Assembly: GCF_029962835.1 (NCBI RefSeq)
Contig: NC_080575.1
Coordinates: 60,677,493-60,741,492 of the forward strand
Direction of reading: 5' to 3'
Length of the DNA: 64,000 nucleotides
Origin: Magnolia sinica
Lineage: Eukaryota; Streptophyta; Magnoliopsida; Magnoliales; Magnoliaceae
Below the pieces are notes generated by a model. It worked only from the letters and a program-made list of their open reading frames with translations, was not told the DNA's origin and did no database searches. This document shows positions 10,385-22,239 of this stretch, piece by piece (within the stretch, counting starts at the first letter, position 1; every line of letters begins with the position of its first letter). A program made the position numbers and the translations under genes.

Positions 10385-10591
10385 ATGAAACAAGATCTGA
10401 TCAAATTAGACCGGTTCGACGGTTCAAATTTCACTAGGTGGCAGTACAAGCTAAAATTCCTGTTAACTTCTCTGAAGATCTTCTACATCTTGGACCCGAA
10501 TCTACAACTTATGCCTGAAGCAACAGATGCTGACATTACAGAACAGGTCGTTGCAAGAATCAAGCGATAAGAAGATGAACTGCTATGTCAC
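10385..10591 (+). pseudogene. Copia gag, N-terminal part
   Basis: Frame from ATG 10385 encodes KLDRFDGSNFTRWQYKLKFL, the typical start of copia gag (UBN2/DUF4219-like), the capsid precursor. A stop at 10568 and a change of frame precede EDELLC, where the Athila-like element has inserted (after 10591). The sequence resumes at 14360 with the expected 'DHILNALS' region. Confidence 0.82.
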
Positions 10592-12505
10592 TGTTGAGGG
10601 TTAAATATTGCATATAGGACCCCAGTTATTACTTGGTTTTATGCACATGATTATGCTTAATGTTCTATGTTAATCATGATTGTGTTGCAAGGTGAATTCA
10701 AGAGCTTGGATTGAAAATGATGCTAAAAGCATGGATTTAATGCTCAAGAATCACCAAAGCTAGTGGATAGATCTACCATTAATAGTTTGGGGCCACTTGA
10801 TTTTTGGATATGCCTCAATTTTGAACTCAACCCCTTAAATTAGATGGGAAAACGATTAGACGGCGTGGACTTCTTTGAAACGACACCATGTACCCCACCT
10901 GTAAGGTGCGTGTGCACAAGATCACACGCACCTGTAATACACAACACCATGAGTCCGGTCAACACAAGGGGGACCCATGTGTTTCACGAAGAGAGAGAGA
11001 GAGAGAGCTCTCTCTCCAGCGGGCGTCCCGGTGTGAAATTCCTAAACAGGGACTCGCGGACGGTTCAGGTGGGCCATCATCCTGGCCCAAAACGTCCGAT
11101 CCGGACCGTCATTAGACTCCAAAGGGCCAGCTGATCAGGACCTAAAAGAAAAGCCTATAAAGAAGCGGCGAGAACTATTTCCACATGTTCAAGTGTAAGA
11201 TAAACGGCAACAAGAAAGTGCCCGCGGGCTACCACAGGGTCGATCTGTACCACACTTTCTAGGGCCGGGATTTCAAGCGGAACCTAATGAATGGAGTGGA
11301 TTTATAAGAAAACCGAAGAAGGTGGGCCCACAGATGCCATCGCAGTCTGTGTTACGCAGAGTACGAGTGTCCGATCGGTCTGGACGACCCGGTCTGATGA
11401 ACGGCTACAACAGAAATCCTAAGAGTAATCCAGACCATCCGGACTCCAGCAGAGGAGAGTTCAACCATTCCTATGTGGTCAGATTGATTGGATGGGAGGG
11501 TCTCTCCCTCCAAACTCGGGTAAAACGCGACAGCTTACGCATTTTCACGGTGTAGAACAGGGTAGTGCAAACCGACCTCCGCGAAAGGCTCTGCTAGAAA
11601 GATCTAGAAAGAAATACCGCACCCTATAAATCAGTGTGTTGCTGAATAGGAAGAAGAAGAAGAGGAGAGATATTGAAGGAGAGAAAGAGAGCAGGGAGCA
11701 AAAGCGTGGATAGGCCGTCATCAAGAGTTTTTTCTTCCCTTTCCTTTGTTGTTTTTCTTTATGCTTTTCTTAAGAGTTTTTAGTTCATGTCTATGGTTGG
11801 CTAAACCTCTTAACTAGGGCTAAGAGGTGAAACTTGTAGCGTGATGGGATGTTTTCTATTGTTTTGATTCATGTTTATATTGAACTCTCTTTGATTCTAG
11901 TTTGATTATAAGGAATACTTGCAGTTTTTAATGGTTTGTTGTGACTTGAATTGCAATGGATCTGCGATAGCTTTGAGTATGTTCTTTTCATTATTGAGAT
12001 TGTGAATTTAGGAAATCCTGTTGTTCACTATCATCCCTTGGACATGGTTGGATGATAGAATCCTTCCTAACTCTCACAATTCTCCCAGATTGGTTGTGGG
12101 TTGGCAATTTCTGTTGTTTGCTTTGTCTCATGGGCATGGTTTTCAGATGGAATCACTTTTAGTTCGCATACCTCTTATCTATTGAGAACTAGATCAAAGG
12201 AAGTTCAGATTGGATAAGATGGGACTCTGATTCCAGTTGTGTTCGTGAATTAAGCATAGATCTCCCTAATCTCTACAAGTGGATCCTTGGAAACCCTAGT
12301 TTCCTACCTTTGAATTTACAAGTTTTAGTTAAATAATTCACAATTACTCTCTTAAAATTTTCGGATTTAGATTTTTGTCTTCTTCTAGTTCTAGTTCTAG
12401 TTCTAGTTACTCTCAGAAGACACACAAGTTCAGTCCATGTGGATTCGACCTTGGTCTTACCGAGATTATTACTACATCGCGACCCTACACCTGGGGTTGT
12501 GAACA
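10592..12505 (+). repeat. Athila-like 5' LTR
   Basis: TG...CA ends. It contains a GA run meeting a CT run (about 10990-11018), a candidate TATA box (ctataaa, 11624-11630) and a short hexamer repeat (ttctag)n at about 12383-12407 whose copy number differs from the 3' LTR copy at about 14237-14254. Confidence 0.85.
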
Positions 12506-12511
12506 AGTTTT

Positions 12512-12530
12512 TGGCTCCATTGTCGGGGAC
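12512..12530 (+). promoter_or_regulatory. Primer-binding site, Athila type
   Basis: TGGCTCCATTGTCGGGGAC lies six bases after the LTR. It is close to the TGGCGCCGTTGCCGGGGA site reported for Athila-type elements (tRNA-Asp primed) with CpG-to-TpG-like changes, and it fixes plus-strand orientation. Confidence 0.75.
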
Positions 12531-13040
12531 TAACGGATGCGTTTTTCTAAGATTAGCTAGTTTTAGAATTAGATTAAGCTTAGGGTTTTTTACTATTAGG
12601 GTTTGTTTTCTGTTCTTAAAAACTTTCTAATTCTAAGTTTAAAAACTTTCCTAAATTGAGTTTAGAATCTAACTTTTTTAAGAAACTTTCTATTTTTAGA
12701 AACCGACTTATTTTGTTTTGTAGGATCTTAATTTAGGAACTTCTAATTTGGTAACTTCTTTCTAATTCTCTTTCTCTTTCTATTTTTAGATTTCTATTTC
12801 CTTTCTCTTTTAGGTTTAGGTTAGAATCTGAATTTAAGGGCTGAGAGTGTTTTATGCCCAAGTGAGTTCGTGATAACACTCGACGTCTTTTGAGTGAAGG
12901 AGGATTGGTTGAGGGCTTATCTATCCATCACAGGATTAAACACTATTCGAGATCCTTAGAGTTAATTGAAGTGATGGCTGTAAATCAACCGGTAAATTAA
13001 CAACTTCAATTTAGGGCTGAGGAAGTCAAGGATGAGAATG
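12531..13040 (+). other. Athila-like leader, non-coding
   Basis: T-rich leader with repeated 'actttcta' words. Its first part matches the reverse complement of about 63780-63870 in the element at the right end of the window. Confidence 0.6.
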
Positions 13041-13782
13041 AGGTGCATCAAGCACCCCGCCTCGTATTTTACGAGATTATTTACAACCAGCGAGGGTGAG
13101 TACACCCTCATGCATGGTTTTTCCCAAAAACATAGGACATATGGATATCAAGCCATAGGTAATCCAACTCCTTCCAAAATTCTATGGGCTTGAATTTGAA
13201 AATCCGTATCTACATCTAAAAGAGTTTGACGACATTATAGCCACTCTATACTTTCCAAACGTGTTCGATGACACGGTCAGGCCGAAACTCTTTCCTTTTT
13301 TTTGAAAGAGAAGGCTAAGACGTGGTTACATTCACTACGTCCTCGATCTATTGGTAGATGGAATGACATGACAAGGGAGTTCATAAAGAAAATTTTCCCA
13401 TACCATAAGACGAACACCCTTAGAAAGTCAATCATGAACTTCGTCCAAAAGGAAGATGAAACATTCTTCCAATGTTGGGAGCGGTTCAAGGATCTTGTCA
13501 GTTCATGCCCACAATACAGTTTTAAAACGTGGCGCATCACGAACTTTTTCTATGATGGACTGACATCTCCCATGCGCCAATTACTCGAGACATTGTGTAA
13601 TGGAAAATTTATGAATAAAAGTGTCGATGATGTGTGTGACTACTTTGATAAGCTTGTTGAAAACACACAATCATGGGAAGTCTCCCCAAAATCAAACACC
13701 ATGTCTAAGTCGACTCAATTCAAAGAGAGGAGTGGAATGTATCTCTTGAAAGAGGACGATGATGTCAATGCTAAAGTGGTCA
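13041..13782 (+). pseudogene. Athila-like gag fragment
   Basis: Plus-strand frames encode an LTR-retrotransposon gag (capsid precursor): PKFYGLEFENPYLHLKEFDD upstream, then after a frameshift near 13300 KEKAKTWLHSLRPRSIGRWN and REFIKKIFPYHKT, with KEDETFFQCWERFKDLVSSC and YFDKLVENTQSWE. This is the Retrotrans_gag domain as seen in Athila elements. The frame runs into LTR sequence at about 13783, so the C-terminus, nucleocapsid and pol are gone. Confidence 0.8.
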
Positions 13783-14359
13783 GATTGATTATAAGGAATA
13801 CTTCCAGTTTTTAATGGTTTGTTGTGACTGTGATAGCTTTGAGTATGTTCTTTTCATTATTGAGATTGTGAATTTAGGAAATCCTATTGTTCACCATTGT
13901 CCCTTGGACATGGTTGGATGATAGAATCCTCCCTAACTCTCACAATTTTCCCAGATTGGTTGTGGATTAGCAATTTCTATTGTTTGCTTTGTCCCAGATT
14001 GGTTTTGTGATGGAATCACTTCTAGTTCTCATGCCTCTCATCCATTGAGAACTAGATCAAAGGAAGTTCAGATTGGATAAGATGAGACTCTGATTCTAGT
14101 TGTGTTCATGAATCAAGCATAGATCTCCCTAATCTCTACAAGTAGATCCTTGAAAACCTTAGTTTTCCACCTTTGAATTTACAAGTTTTAGTTAAATAAT
14201 TCACAATTACTCTCTCGAATTTTCCAGATTTAGATTTTCGTCTTCTAGTTCTAGTTCTAGTTACTCTCAGAAGACACACAAGTTCAGTCTTTGTGGATTC
14301 GACCTCGGTCTTACCAAGATTATTACTGCATCGCGACCCTACACTTGGGGTTGTGAACA
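13783..14359 (+). repeat. Athila-like 3' LTR, 5'-truncated
   Basis: It matches about 11893-12505 of the 5' LTR from 'ttgattataaggaatact' to 'ggttgtgaaca', with small deletions near 13830 and 13990. The first two thirds of the LTR are absent. Confidence 0.85.
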
Positions 14360-14364
14360 GTCGC

Positions 14365-15040
14365 GACCATATTCTTAATGCTCTCTCTCTGATCGGTTGT
14401 GCGATCTGTACATGGGGAGCACATCAACGAAAGAAATCTGGAGCGCACTGGAATACAAATACAAGGCCGAAGAAGAAGGTACATGGAAATTTCTAATTAC
14501 CATGATTTCGACTTCACGATGATAGATAATAAGCTGCTGTTGACCCAAATCCATGAATTACAGTTAATTGTAAACAAGATAAAGGCTTTAAAAAATAGAC
14601 ACGCCCGAATCCTTTTAAGTAGGAGCTATTATTGCCAAATTGCCTCCGAGCTTGAAATACTACAGGAAGAAGCAACTGCTTAAATTTGAAGAATTCACCC
14701 TGGAACAAATTCAAAAGCATCTTCGTATTGAAGAAGAATCTCGTAACCGAGACAAGAAGGATAACACTAATAGTGCATCCTCATCCAAGGTGAATGCAGT
14801 AGAAAGAGCGTCCCAATACAATAATACTGAGAAAAATGATTCCTTAAAACCTAAAAAGATAAAGGAAAATTCAAGAAAACCCAAAAGAAGAAAAATGGCA
14901 AACCCAAAGGTCATTGCTTTGTCTGCAGCAAGACAAGACATTTCGCCCGAGTCTGTAGGGACCACAAAAAGCCTAAGAAAGAGGCTAATGCAGTAGACGA
15001 TGATATCGTAGCAATGGTCACTGAAGTGAACTTAGTTCAA
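14365..15040 (+). pseudogene. Copia gag, C-terminal part with zinc knuckle
   Basis: After the insertion the gag continues (DHILNAL; LTQIHELQLIVNKIK; FEEFTLEQIQKHLRIEEESR) in shifting frames. A CCHC knuckle, CFVCSKTRHFARVC, lies at about 14929-14970; it should bind zinc and genomic RNA in the virus-like particle. A basic linker follows. Frame changes near 14670 and 14930 disable the protein. Confidence 0.8.
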
Positions 15041-15150
15041 GAGAATATCCCCGGTTGGTGGTATGATATTGGTGCCACAGTCCATGTATGCAACGATAGA
15101 TCCGCCTTCAAAACCTATGAAGACGTGACTAATGGTTAAGAGGTTCAAAT
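15041..15150 (+). pseudogene. Copia protease remnant
   Basis: WWYDIGATVHVCND matches the copia aspartic protease site (normally DTGA/DSGA followed by H). The catalytic Asp is kept but the next residue is Ile. Stops follow at about 15139 and 15164. Confidence 0.7.
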
Positions 15151-15169
15151 GGAAAATGAATGACGATTA

Positions 15170-16430
15170 AAAGTCGTAGGCAAAGGAACCGTGGAATTAC
15201 CCTTTACCTCTATAAAGAAGGTAATCTTGACCAATGTACTACATGTCCCAGACATAAGGAGAAACTTAGTCTCAGGGGATCTCTTAAGCAAACCTGGGAT
15301 AAGGGTCGTGTTTGAGTTGGACAAGTTAATCTTGTTCAAGAATGATAACTTTGTAGGTAAGAGTTATGCTTGTAATGGGATGATCAAATTTTCTTTAAAT
15401 GAAAAGAATTCTTCTACTTACATAATTGAGCCTGTAACATTGTGGCATGGTAGACTAACACATATTGGCTACAGTACCATAAAACTCATGGCTAAGAACG
15501 GCCTAATATCATACAATGATAATGACAAAGATAAATGTGAAGTATGCATATGGTCTAAAATAACGAAGAAACCATTCCCAAGTGTTGAGAGATCATCTCA
15601 AATATTAGACCTAGTGCATACCGACATATGTGAACTAAATGGCGTTCTTACCCGATGAGGGAGTACTTCATAACATTTATCGATGATTGTTCAAGATATG
15701 TGTATATATATCTGTTAAAATCAAAAGATGAAGCATTTAATGCATTCAAGATTTATAAATCCGAAGTAGAAAATCAATTAGTTAAAAAGATTAAAATCCT
15801 TCATAGTAACAGAGGAGGAGAATATTTCTCTAATGAATTTTCTACCTATTGTGAGGAACACGACATAATACACCAGTGTACAACACCTTATATACCACAA
15901 CAAAATCGTGTAGTAGAAAGAAAATAGGACCTTAGTTGAAATGGTAAACTCAATGCTAATACAAGCAAAGTTGCCATTAAACTTATGGGGACAAGCGCCA
16001 TTGGCTGCATGCCATGTTCTGAATAGAATCTTATCTAAGAAAACTAAGACCTCTCCATACGAAATATAGAAAAAAGAAAATCAAACATAAGGTATCTTAG
16101 AGTGTGGGGGTGTCTCGTATATTATAGAACTCCAAAACTTAAAAGAACTAAGTTAAGACCAAGAGCTATCAGGTGTGTCTTTCTACGATATGCTTAAAAT
16201 AGTAAGGCCTACTAACTCCAATATAAACATAGAATCTAGAGATGTAGACTACTTTGAGAACTCTTTATTCATAGATAATAAGAATACTGAGATTCAATCT
16301 GCTAATGAAACTATAGAAGAAACACAACAAGAAGTCGAAATACCAAGTGAACTTCGTATGAGTCAAAGAACAAGAGTAAAGAAGAGTCTTAATCCTGATC
16401 AAGTAGGCTCTCAGTGTCTCTTTTTCATCT
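15170..16430 (+). pseudogene. Copia GAG-pre-integrase and integrase
   Basis: The frame 15191-15658 holds the pre-integrase zinc region (LWHGRLTHIGYSTIKLM ... CEVC) and the core start HTDICELNG. A stop at 15656 with a frameshift leads to 15655-15927: FITFIDDCSRYVYIYLLKSK, HSNRGGEYFSNEF and CTTPYIPQQNRVVERK. The usual second catalytic Asp (S-D-R-GGEY) is Asn here. A broken C-terminal integrase (about 15928-16430, LPLNLWGQAPLAACHVLNRI) follows. It would insert cDNA into the genome, but this copy cannot be functional. Confidence 0.82.
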
Positions 16431-16449
16431 AGTAGAGGGTGATAGAGAG

Positions 16450-17266
16450 AAGGTCATTAGGAAAATACCTATGATTTTAACTATAGAAGATGAACCTAAA
16501 ACCTTTAGTGAAGTTGTGACTTCAAGAGACTCTGCTTTTTAGAAAGATGTCATTAATGATGAAATGAATTCGATTATATTAAATCAAACATGGGAACTGG
16601 TGGATCTACCTCTAAGTTCTAAACAATAGGATGTAAGTGGATACTTAAGTATCACACTGATGGTACAATTGAAACCTTTAAAGCAAGATTAGTTGCTAAG
16701 GGTTTTTGACAGAAAGAATGAATTGATTATTTTGACACATATTCACTAGTGGTTAGAATAACATCAATTAGGATTTTATTCGCTCTAGCATCATACATCA
16801 TCTCATATCCATCAAATGGACGTGAAGACAATATTCATGAATGATGACCTCGATGAGGAGGTATACATGGAACAACCGAAAAGGTTTGTTCTACCAGGAA
16901 CTGAAAGGAAAGTGTGTAGACTTGTTAAGTCTTTGTATGGATTAAAAAAAGTATAAAAAAAGTGGCATGATAAATTTGATTCTAAAGTTGTCTTATGGTT
17001 TTGCACATAACATTACTGATAAATGCATATACTGAAAGGTATGTAATGATTATATTGTAATCAGATTCTTCTATGTAGATGATATGTTAATAATCAGTAA
17101 CAAAATGGAAGATGTAATTGTAACAAAGAAGTTTTTCTCTTCAGTTTTCAAAATGAAGGATTTTGGACAAGTGGAAATTATATTAGGTATCAAAGTTAAA
17201 AAATATATTGAGAATTATGCATTGTGCTAGTCTTATTATATTGAAAAAAATACTAAACAAGTTTAA
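16450..17266 (+). pseudogene. Copia reverse transcriptase, N-terminal part
   Basis: Pieces in several frames: DEMNSIILNQTWELVDLP, FDTYSPVVRITSIRILFALA in a shifted frame, EEVYMEQPKRFVLPGTERK, SLYGLKK, and the catalytic YVDDMLIIS at 17072-17098. Stops occur at about 16540, 16627, 16707 and 16953. A solo LTR has inserted at 17267 between the palm and the connection region; the protein resumes at 18557. Confidence 0.82.
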
Positions 17267-18551
17267 TGTTCACAACCCCAAGTGTAAGGTCGTGATGTAG
17301 TAATAATTCATGAGAACGAGGTCGAATCCATAGGGACTAAACTTGTACATATTCTGAAAAGAACTAGAGCTAGAGCTAGAACTAGAAGAAGATCTAAATC
17401 TGAATTCTGGAATAAAAGAGAGTAATTGTAAATAATTTTTAAACTATTAATTAAAGGTGGGAACTAGGGTACTAAGGATCCATTTGTAGCTATTAAGATG
17501 CTACCTTGCTTGATTCAATAAACACAATTGAAATTGGAGTCATATCCTATCCAATTAGAAGATAAAGCAATTTAAATCAAATCTGAACTTTTCATTGACC
17601 TAATTCTCAATGGAGGGGAATTGTGAACATTGGAAGGGATTCCATCACCCTACTATGCCCAGGAGACGATTGTGAACAATGTGATTTACCAACCTCATTA
17701 TTTCAAAACAGGAAAAAAAGATATCCAAAGCTATCACATCATCTATTATAATTTGAGTCACAATAAATCATAGAAAACTGAAAATATTTCTTTAATATCA
17801 AGCTAGAAATCAATGAAGTTTAACAAGAACAAGAATTAATGCAAAATAAACATTCCAATACGTTATAAGATTCACCTCTTTGCCTTAGCTAAGAGGTTTA
17901 GTCAACCATAAACATGATTGAAACCAAATCTCTTAAACAAAGCATAAAAATAAAGTAAGAAAGAAGAAAAACTCTTTGACGGATGCTCCACCCTTGTGCT
18001 ATGCTCCTTGAGACCTTTCCAAACTATAGAAGATGCTTTGGAGCATCCTAGGGAGTCCTATTTATAGTTGTGGAACTTCAACTTTCGGACCGAGTTGGAA
18101 AAATCTAGAAACCGCGTTCAATTTACGTACTCTACGCAGTTTTTCAAAGTAGACTTGGAGTTTAAACCACCTCAAATTTAACACTCTGTGTAGTTTTTCA
18201 AAATATACTTGGAGTTTTAGAATATACTTTTCAGAACAATTTCAGGAATATGTTTGTTTTCAGGACAATTTCAGGATTCATTTTCTTCACTTCAAATCTT
18301 TAATTATCTTCATTCCTCACTTGGTTTTCTTAGATATTTGGCATGCAAATTCTTCATTAATGACTTCTAAATCTCAAATCTTCATTTAGTAATCTTTTGA
18401 GCATCAATCTTCCTTTTGGCATCAATTTCACCTTAAGCTCTCGAAATCACCTCGCACATGAAAATATGCATAATTAAATTGATTAAGCATTATCATGTTT
18501 ATAAAACTAAGGTATAAATAGGGAGAAATATGCAATATTTCACACTCAACA
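17267..18551 (-). mobile_element. Solo LTR, Athila-like family
   Basis: A 1285-bp unit, TGTTCACAACCCC...CACTCAACA, sits between direct copies of TTTAA (17262-17266 and 18552-18556) in copia reverse transcriptase. Its reverse complement begins tgttgagtgtgaaatattgc, like the LTRs at 10592 and 57600. No internal domain remains, so it is a product of LTR-LTR recombination. Confidence 0.9.
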
Positions 18552-18556
18552 TTTAA

Positions 18557-19349
18557 CTATTTGAAAATCAAAGAGGCAAAAACCCCATTTGATCAAAGTA
18601 TCAAGTTGAAAGAAAACAGTGGAAGAGCGGTTGCACAACTAGAGTATGTTAGTGCTACAGGCAGTCTTATGTATGTGATGCAACGCACAAGACTGGATAT
18701 AGTATACGCTGTGAGTAAACTAAGTAAATTTATTAGTAATCCAAGTGTTAAACATTGGAAAGCTATAAATAGAGTTCTAGGTTATCTAAAAGAAACCAAA
18801 GAACTAGGGCTATTTTATTTAGAATTTTCAGCAGTGTTGGAAAGATATACCGATGCAAGTTGGATATTGAGTACAAGGGACAAAAAGTCCACTACAGAGT
18901 GGATATTCATCTTAGGAGGTACAGCTGTATCTTGGGGATCCAAGAAATAAAATTACATAATGCATTCAATAATGAAATCTGAGTTCATAGCTTTGGCTGC
19001 AATAGGCAAAGATGCTGAGTGGTTAAGGGATCTTCTGTTAGAATTTCCATTCTATGTGAAGCCTATACTAGCTATTTCACTTCATTGCAATAGTGAAGCC
19101 ACTCTAGCGAGAGTCTATAGTGGTATATATAATGGAAAGTCAAGACACATAAATTTAAGACATGATTATATAAGGCAATTGATTCAGGATGGAATCATTA
19201 CAATCTCATTTGTGAAGTCAAGTAATAACTCGATTGATCCTTTTACTAAACCTCTGACGAGAGAGGTAGTAAGGATAACATCTAGAGGGATGCAGTTGAA
19301 ACTCTTTTATCAAAGTTCCACCAATGATAGAAACCCAACCCAAACTTAG
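18557..19349 (+). pseudogene. Copia reverse transcriptase end and RNase H
   Basis: Frame 18561-18950 encodes EAKTPFDQSIKLKENSG, SLMYVMQRTRLDIVYAVSKL, HWKAINRVLGYLKETKELGL and the RNase H DASW motif. After a stop at 18948 the frame 18960-19349 encodes MKSEFIALAAIGKDAEWLRD, SRHINLRHDYIRQLIQDGII and FTKPLTRE. This is the classic copia C-terminus that copies RNA and removes the template strand. One in-frame stop separates the halves. Confidence 0.88.
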
Positions 19350-19724
19350 AAAATCTCTAAAGATTGGGTTCAATGGGTAACAATAAATTACTGATAAGTG
19401 AAAATTTTCAGCACTAAATCTAAATAACCTCATCCAGGATGAAAGTGCTGGCTATTATAAAAAGAGGATTGAGTCTTAGAACTCTTAATGAAATTCAATC
19501 AAATGAGACAAATGTTTTAAGTAACAAAAATATTGAAAAGATTTCACCTATGTGAACGTAGAAGTGGTGCCACTTCTCATGAGAGTTAGAGTTATCTCGG
19601 GATTGTTCATGAAAGAGGATAAGCACATGACTATTAAAAGTACTAAGCGAGTAATATGAAGGAACACATAACGCAGAAGCTATTATGTGTGTAGTATTTT
19701 CGGTTATGTCATTAAGGAATAACT
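19350..19724 (+). other. Copia 3' untranslated internal region
   Basis: Non-coding sequence after RNase H, interrupted at 19730. It continues after 29660 up to the polypurine tract at about 29793. Confidence 0.65.
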
Positions 19725-21604
19725 GGTTCTGTAACATCTTGAATTTTTGTTGCTCGAGTATATACTCGTGCCCGAGAATTTTGAGTGTTAATAATGTAAA
19801 AATTGGATGCTTCAAAATCACACATTGTCTTTTTTGTTCTTTTTAAATCACATCCAATTACATTCACGAAGGTAGCGCTTTATGAGAGTAAAATCAATTG
19901 TATTTATCATTTCATTAGAGTAAAGTAATTCAACAAATTATCAAATGCTCTCTCAATGGGAGCTTATTATATTATCAAAGTTTACAGCAAAAAATAAATC
20001 AACTAATCATGCACTACTCTTTCTCGATATTTGAACCCGTCTTCTATAGAACGATCGTCGTTCGTTACATCAACCTGTAATTCACCTGCAACATCTGTAT
20101 GGTTGGAGAGAGTTAATGGCTTACTCATAGTGATGGTTATTGTCACACCCCAAACTCAGAAACTGGACTCACAGAATTTCTGATCACCGAATCCGGTACC
20201 AACAGCCTCCGTAGTACCCCATTCTCGGCTCCCGGCGCCCATACAGCAGATTCTGATCTTGGGATCCTACAAGGAGGATTTTCCAATGTACATTTTTCTC
20301 GTAAGAAGCATAACCACAAGTTTATCCAAATCACAAAGGCAACATCAACATCATATATCCACTAATATAAACAGTTGAATACAGCGTTGAAAGGGAAATA
20401 CATATATCGAAAATCAAAGCTCCAGCAGACAGCTACACACTCCAAGCTCAACGTTGCTGCGACCTAACGCCACCTGTACACATCTATTGTGCATAAGCTT
20501 ATAGAAAGCTTAGAGGGTAGTGTAAGTGTGTGCGTAAGGTAAGTGCCAAGAATGAAATAACATAGTAATGCGGAAACATACTGGTAAGTACATAAATACC
20601 ATCAGCCTTATCCAGGTTATGTGATGTAAAAACATAATAAGCCAATATCATATACTGAGGAAGCAATATAGATCAGTTATGCAATGCGGAGACATAGTAA
20701 GCCAAATATCATATACTGAGGATGAAATGCAATATGCAAATCCTAAAGAGTCCACGAATACCATCAGCCGTATCTAGGCCATGCATCAAACCTGAGTGTA
20801 TCGCATGATCATGTGGGGGCAATTACGTCTTACAAGGAGTCCCATAAACATCTCAATCCAATGACATATACTTTAATCAATCATCCCTCACAACATGCAT
20901 ACGAATGATAGGGTCCACAGAAGGATGGCGGATCTAGTCAAAATATAACGATAGGCTCTAAACAGTGGATATACCAAACCTAATATTACATATCCTTCTG
21001 TCTACGACAAGGGGTGATATAGACTGCTTTGTCGAAGCTCATTGATTCAAAATATGTCACGACAATTAAGGAAGGAATCCAACTTATATCCACCACAATA
21101 TCGGACGATGCTTCCGATGTGGAACAAAGTTCCGCGTCACTGTGTGCATAGTAGCCTGCCAGCACAGTAGTCTGCTAATCACTGTTAGCTCACCCAGGCC
21201 CCTACGCCCCGCCCACATCAGTGTCCGCCCACATGTGCAACAGTGACGGAGCGTCGTAATATCCCTCACCGAGGGTAGAGCCGAGTCTAAGTACAATAAG
21301 TGGGCTTCCTTACCCTCTCTATCGTGCAATAAACTAATTTCCCTATGGGGCCCAATATATACACAAGGTGGGCTCCAAGGTGTGGGTAATTCTACAAGAC
21401 ATGATATAAGGCACCATCATCAATGGGGGCCCAACAGTTTGGGTAGCCTAAAGGGTATCACTAACATAAAGGTGGGCCCAACGGTTTGGGATAGCCCAAT
21501 AAAAGAAGATGGAAATGGGCTTGATAAAGGGCTCTAAGGAGGTTTGCAACGTGGACATTTAACCACCACTGCACATAGAGTACGATTCGCTATAGAATCT
21601 AACT

Positions 21605-22130
21605 TACAATGGGGAAAGGGCCTCATACAAATCACAATGGGCCTCATATAATCACAACGGGCCTCATACAATCACAATGGGCCACATACAATCTCAATGG
21701 GCCTCATACAATCATAATGGGCCTTATACAATCACAATGGGCCTTACGTAAGGGTCTCGTACATCACAATGGGTCTTATCACTTGGGCCTCACATACATT
21801 ACACTGGGCCTCATCATATGGGCCTCACATATTACAATGGGCCGCATCACATGGGCCTCATATACATTAAGTGGGTCGCATCACATGGGCTTAATACACA
21901 TCACAATGGGCCTCTCACACAGGCCTAATATACATCACAATAGGTCCCATCGCCTGGCCCTCAAATGCATCACAATGGGCCACTCACACGGGCCTAATAT
22001 ACATTACAATGGGCCGCTCACACGGGCCTTATATACATTACAATGGGCCTCTCACATGGGCCTAATATACTTCACAATGGGCCCCATCGCCTGGCCCTCA
22101 AATGCATCACAATGGGCCTCATCACTTGGG
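21605..22130. repeat. Minisatellite of 'acatcacaatgggcctcat' units
   Basis: Over 500 bp of short units of about 17-35 bp with the core 'cacaatgggcc', alternating with 'cacatgggcctaatat'. Apparent open frames here come from the repeat. Confidence 0.85.
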
Positions 22131-22139
22131 CTCTGCACA

Positions 22140-22225
22140 GCCAGCAAGTGGGCCCTGTACAACTAGCAGGTGGGCCCTGTATGTACAGCAGGTGGGCCCT
22201 GCGTGTACAACAGGTGGGTCCTGCG
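22140..22225. repeat. Short tandem repeat with 'aggtgggccctg' core
   Basis: Four to five units of about 21-23 bp ('gtacaacaggtgggccctg'), directly following the previous array. Confidence 0.8.
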
Positions 22226-22239
22226 TCCAACAATACGGA

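Larger units (their letters stand above)
10592..14359 (+). mobile_element. Athila-like Ty3/gypsy element, internally deleted
   Basis: It begins tgttgagggttaaat and ends ggggttgtgaaca, inside copia gag, flanked by GTCAC (10587-10591) and GTCGC (14360-14364). A 1914-bp 5' LTR is followed by a primer-binding site and a gag remnant. The sequence then jumps from gag into the middle of a 3' LTR at about 13783, so pol and part of the LTR are deleted. Related LTRs occur at 17267-18551, 57600-60258 and 63899-64000. Confidence 0.85.

Noticed and set aside
13302-13814. Intact host gene
   Set aside because: Motifs are retrotransposon gag and the frame ends in LTR sequence of the same element.
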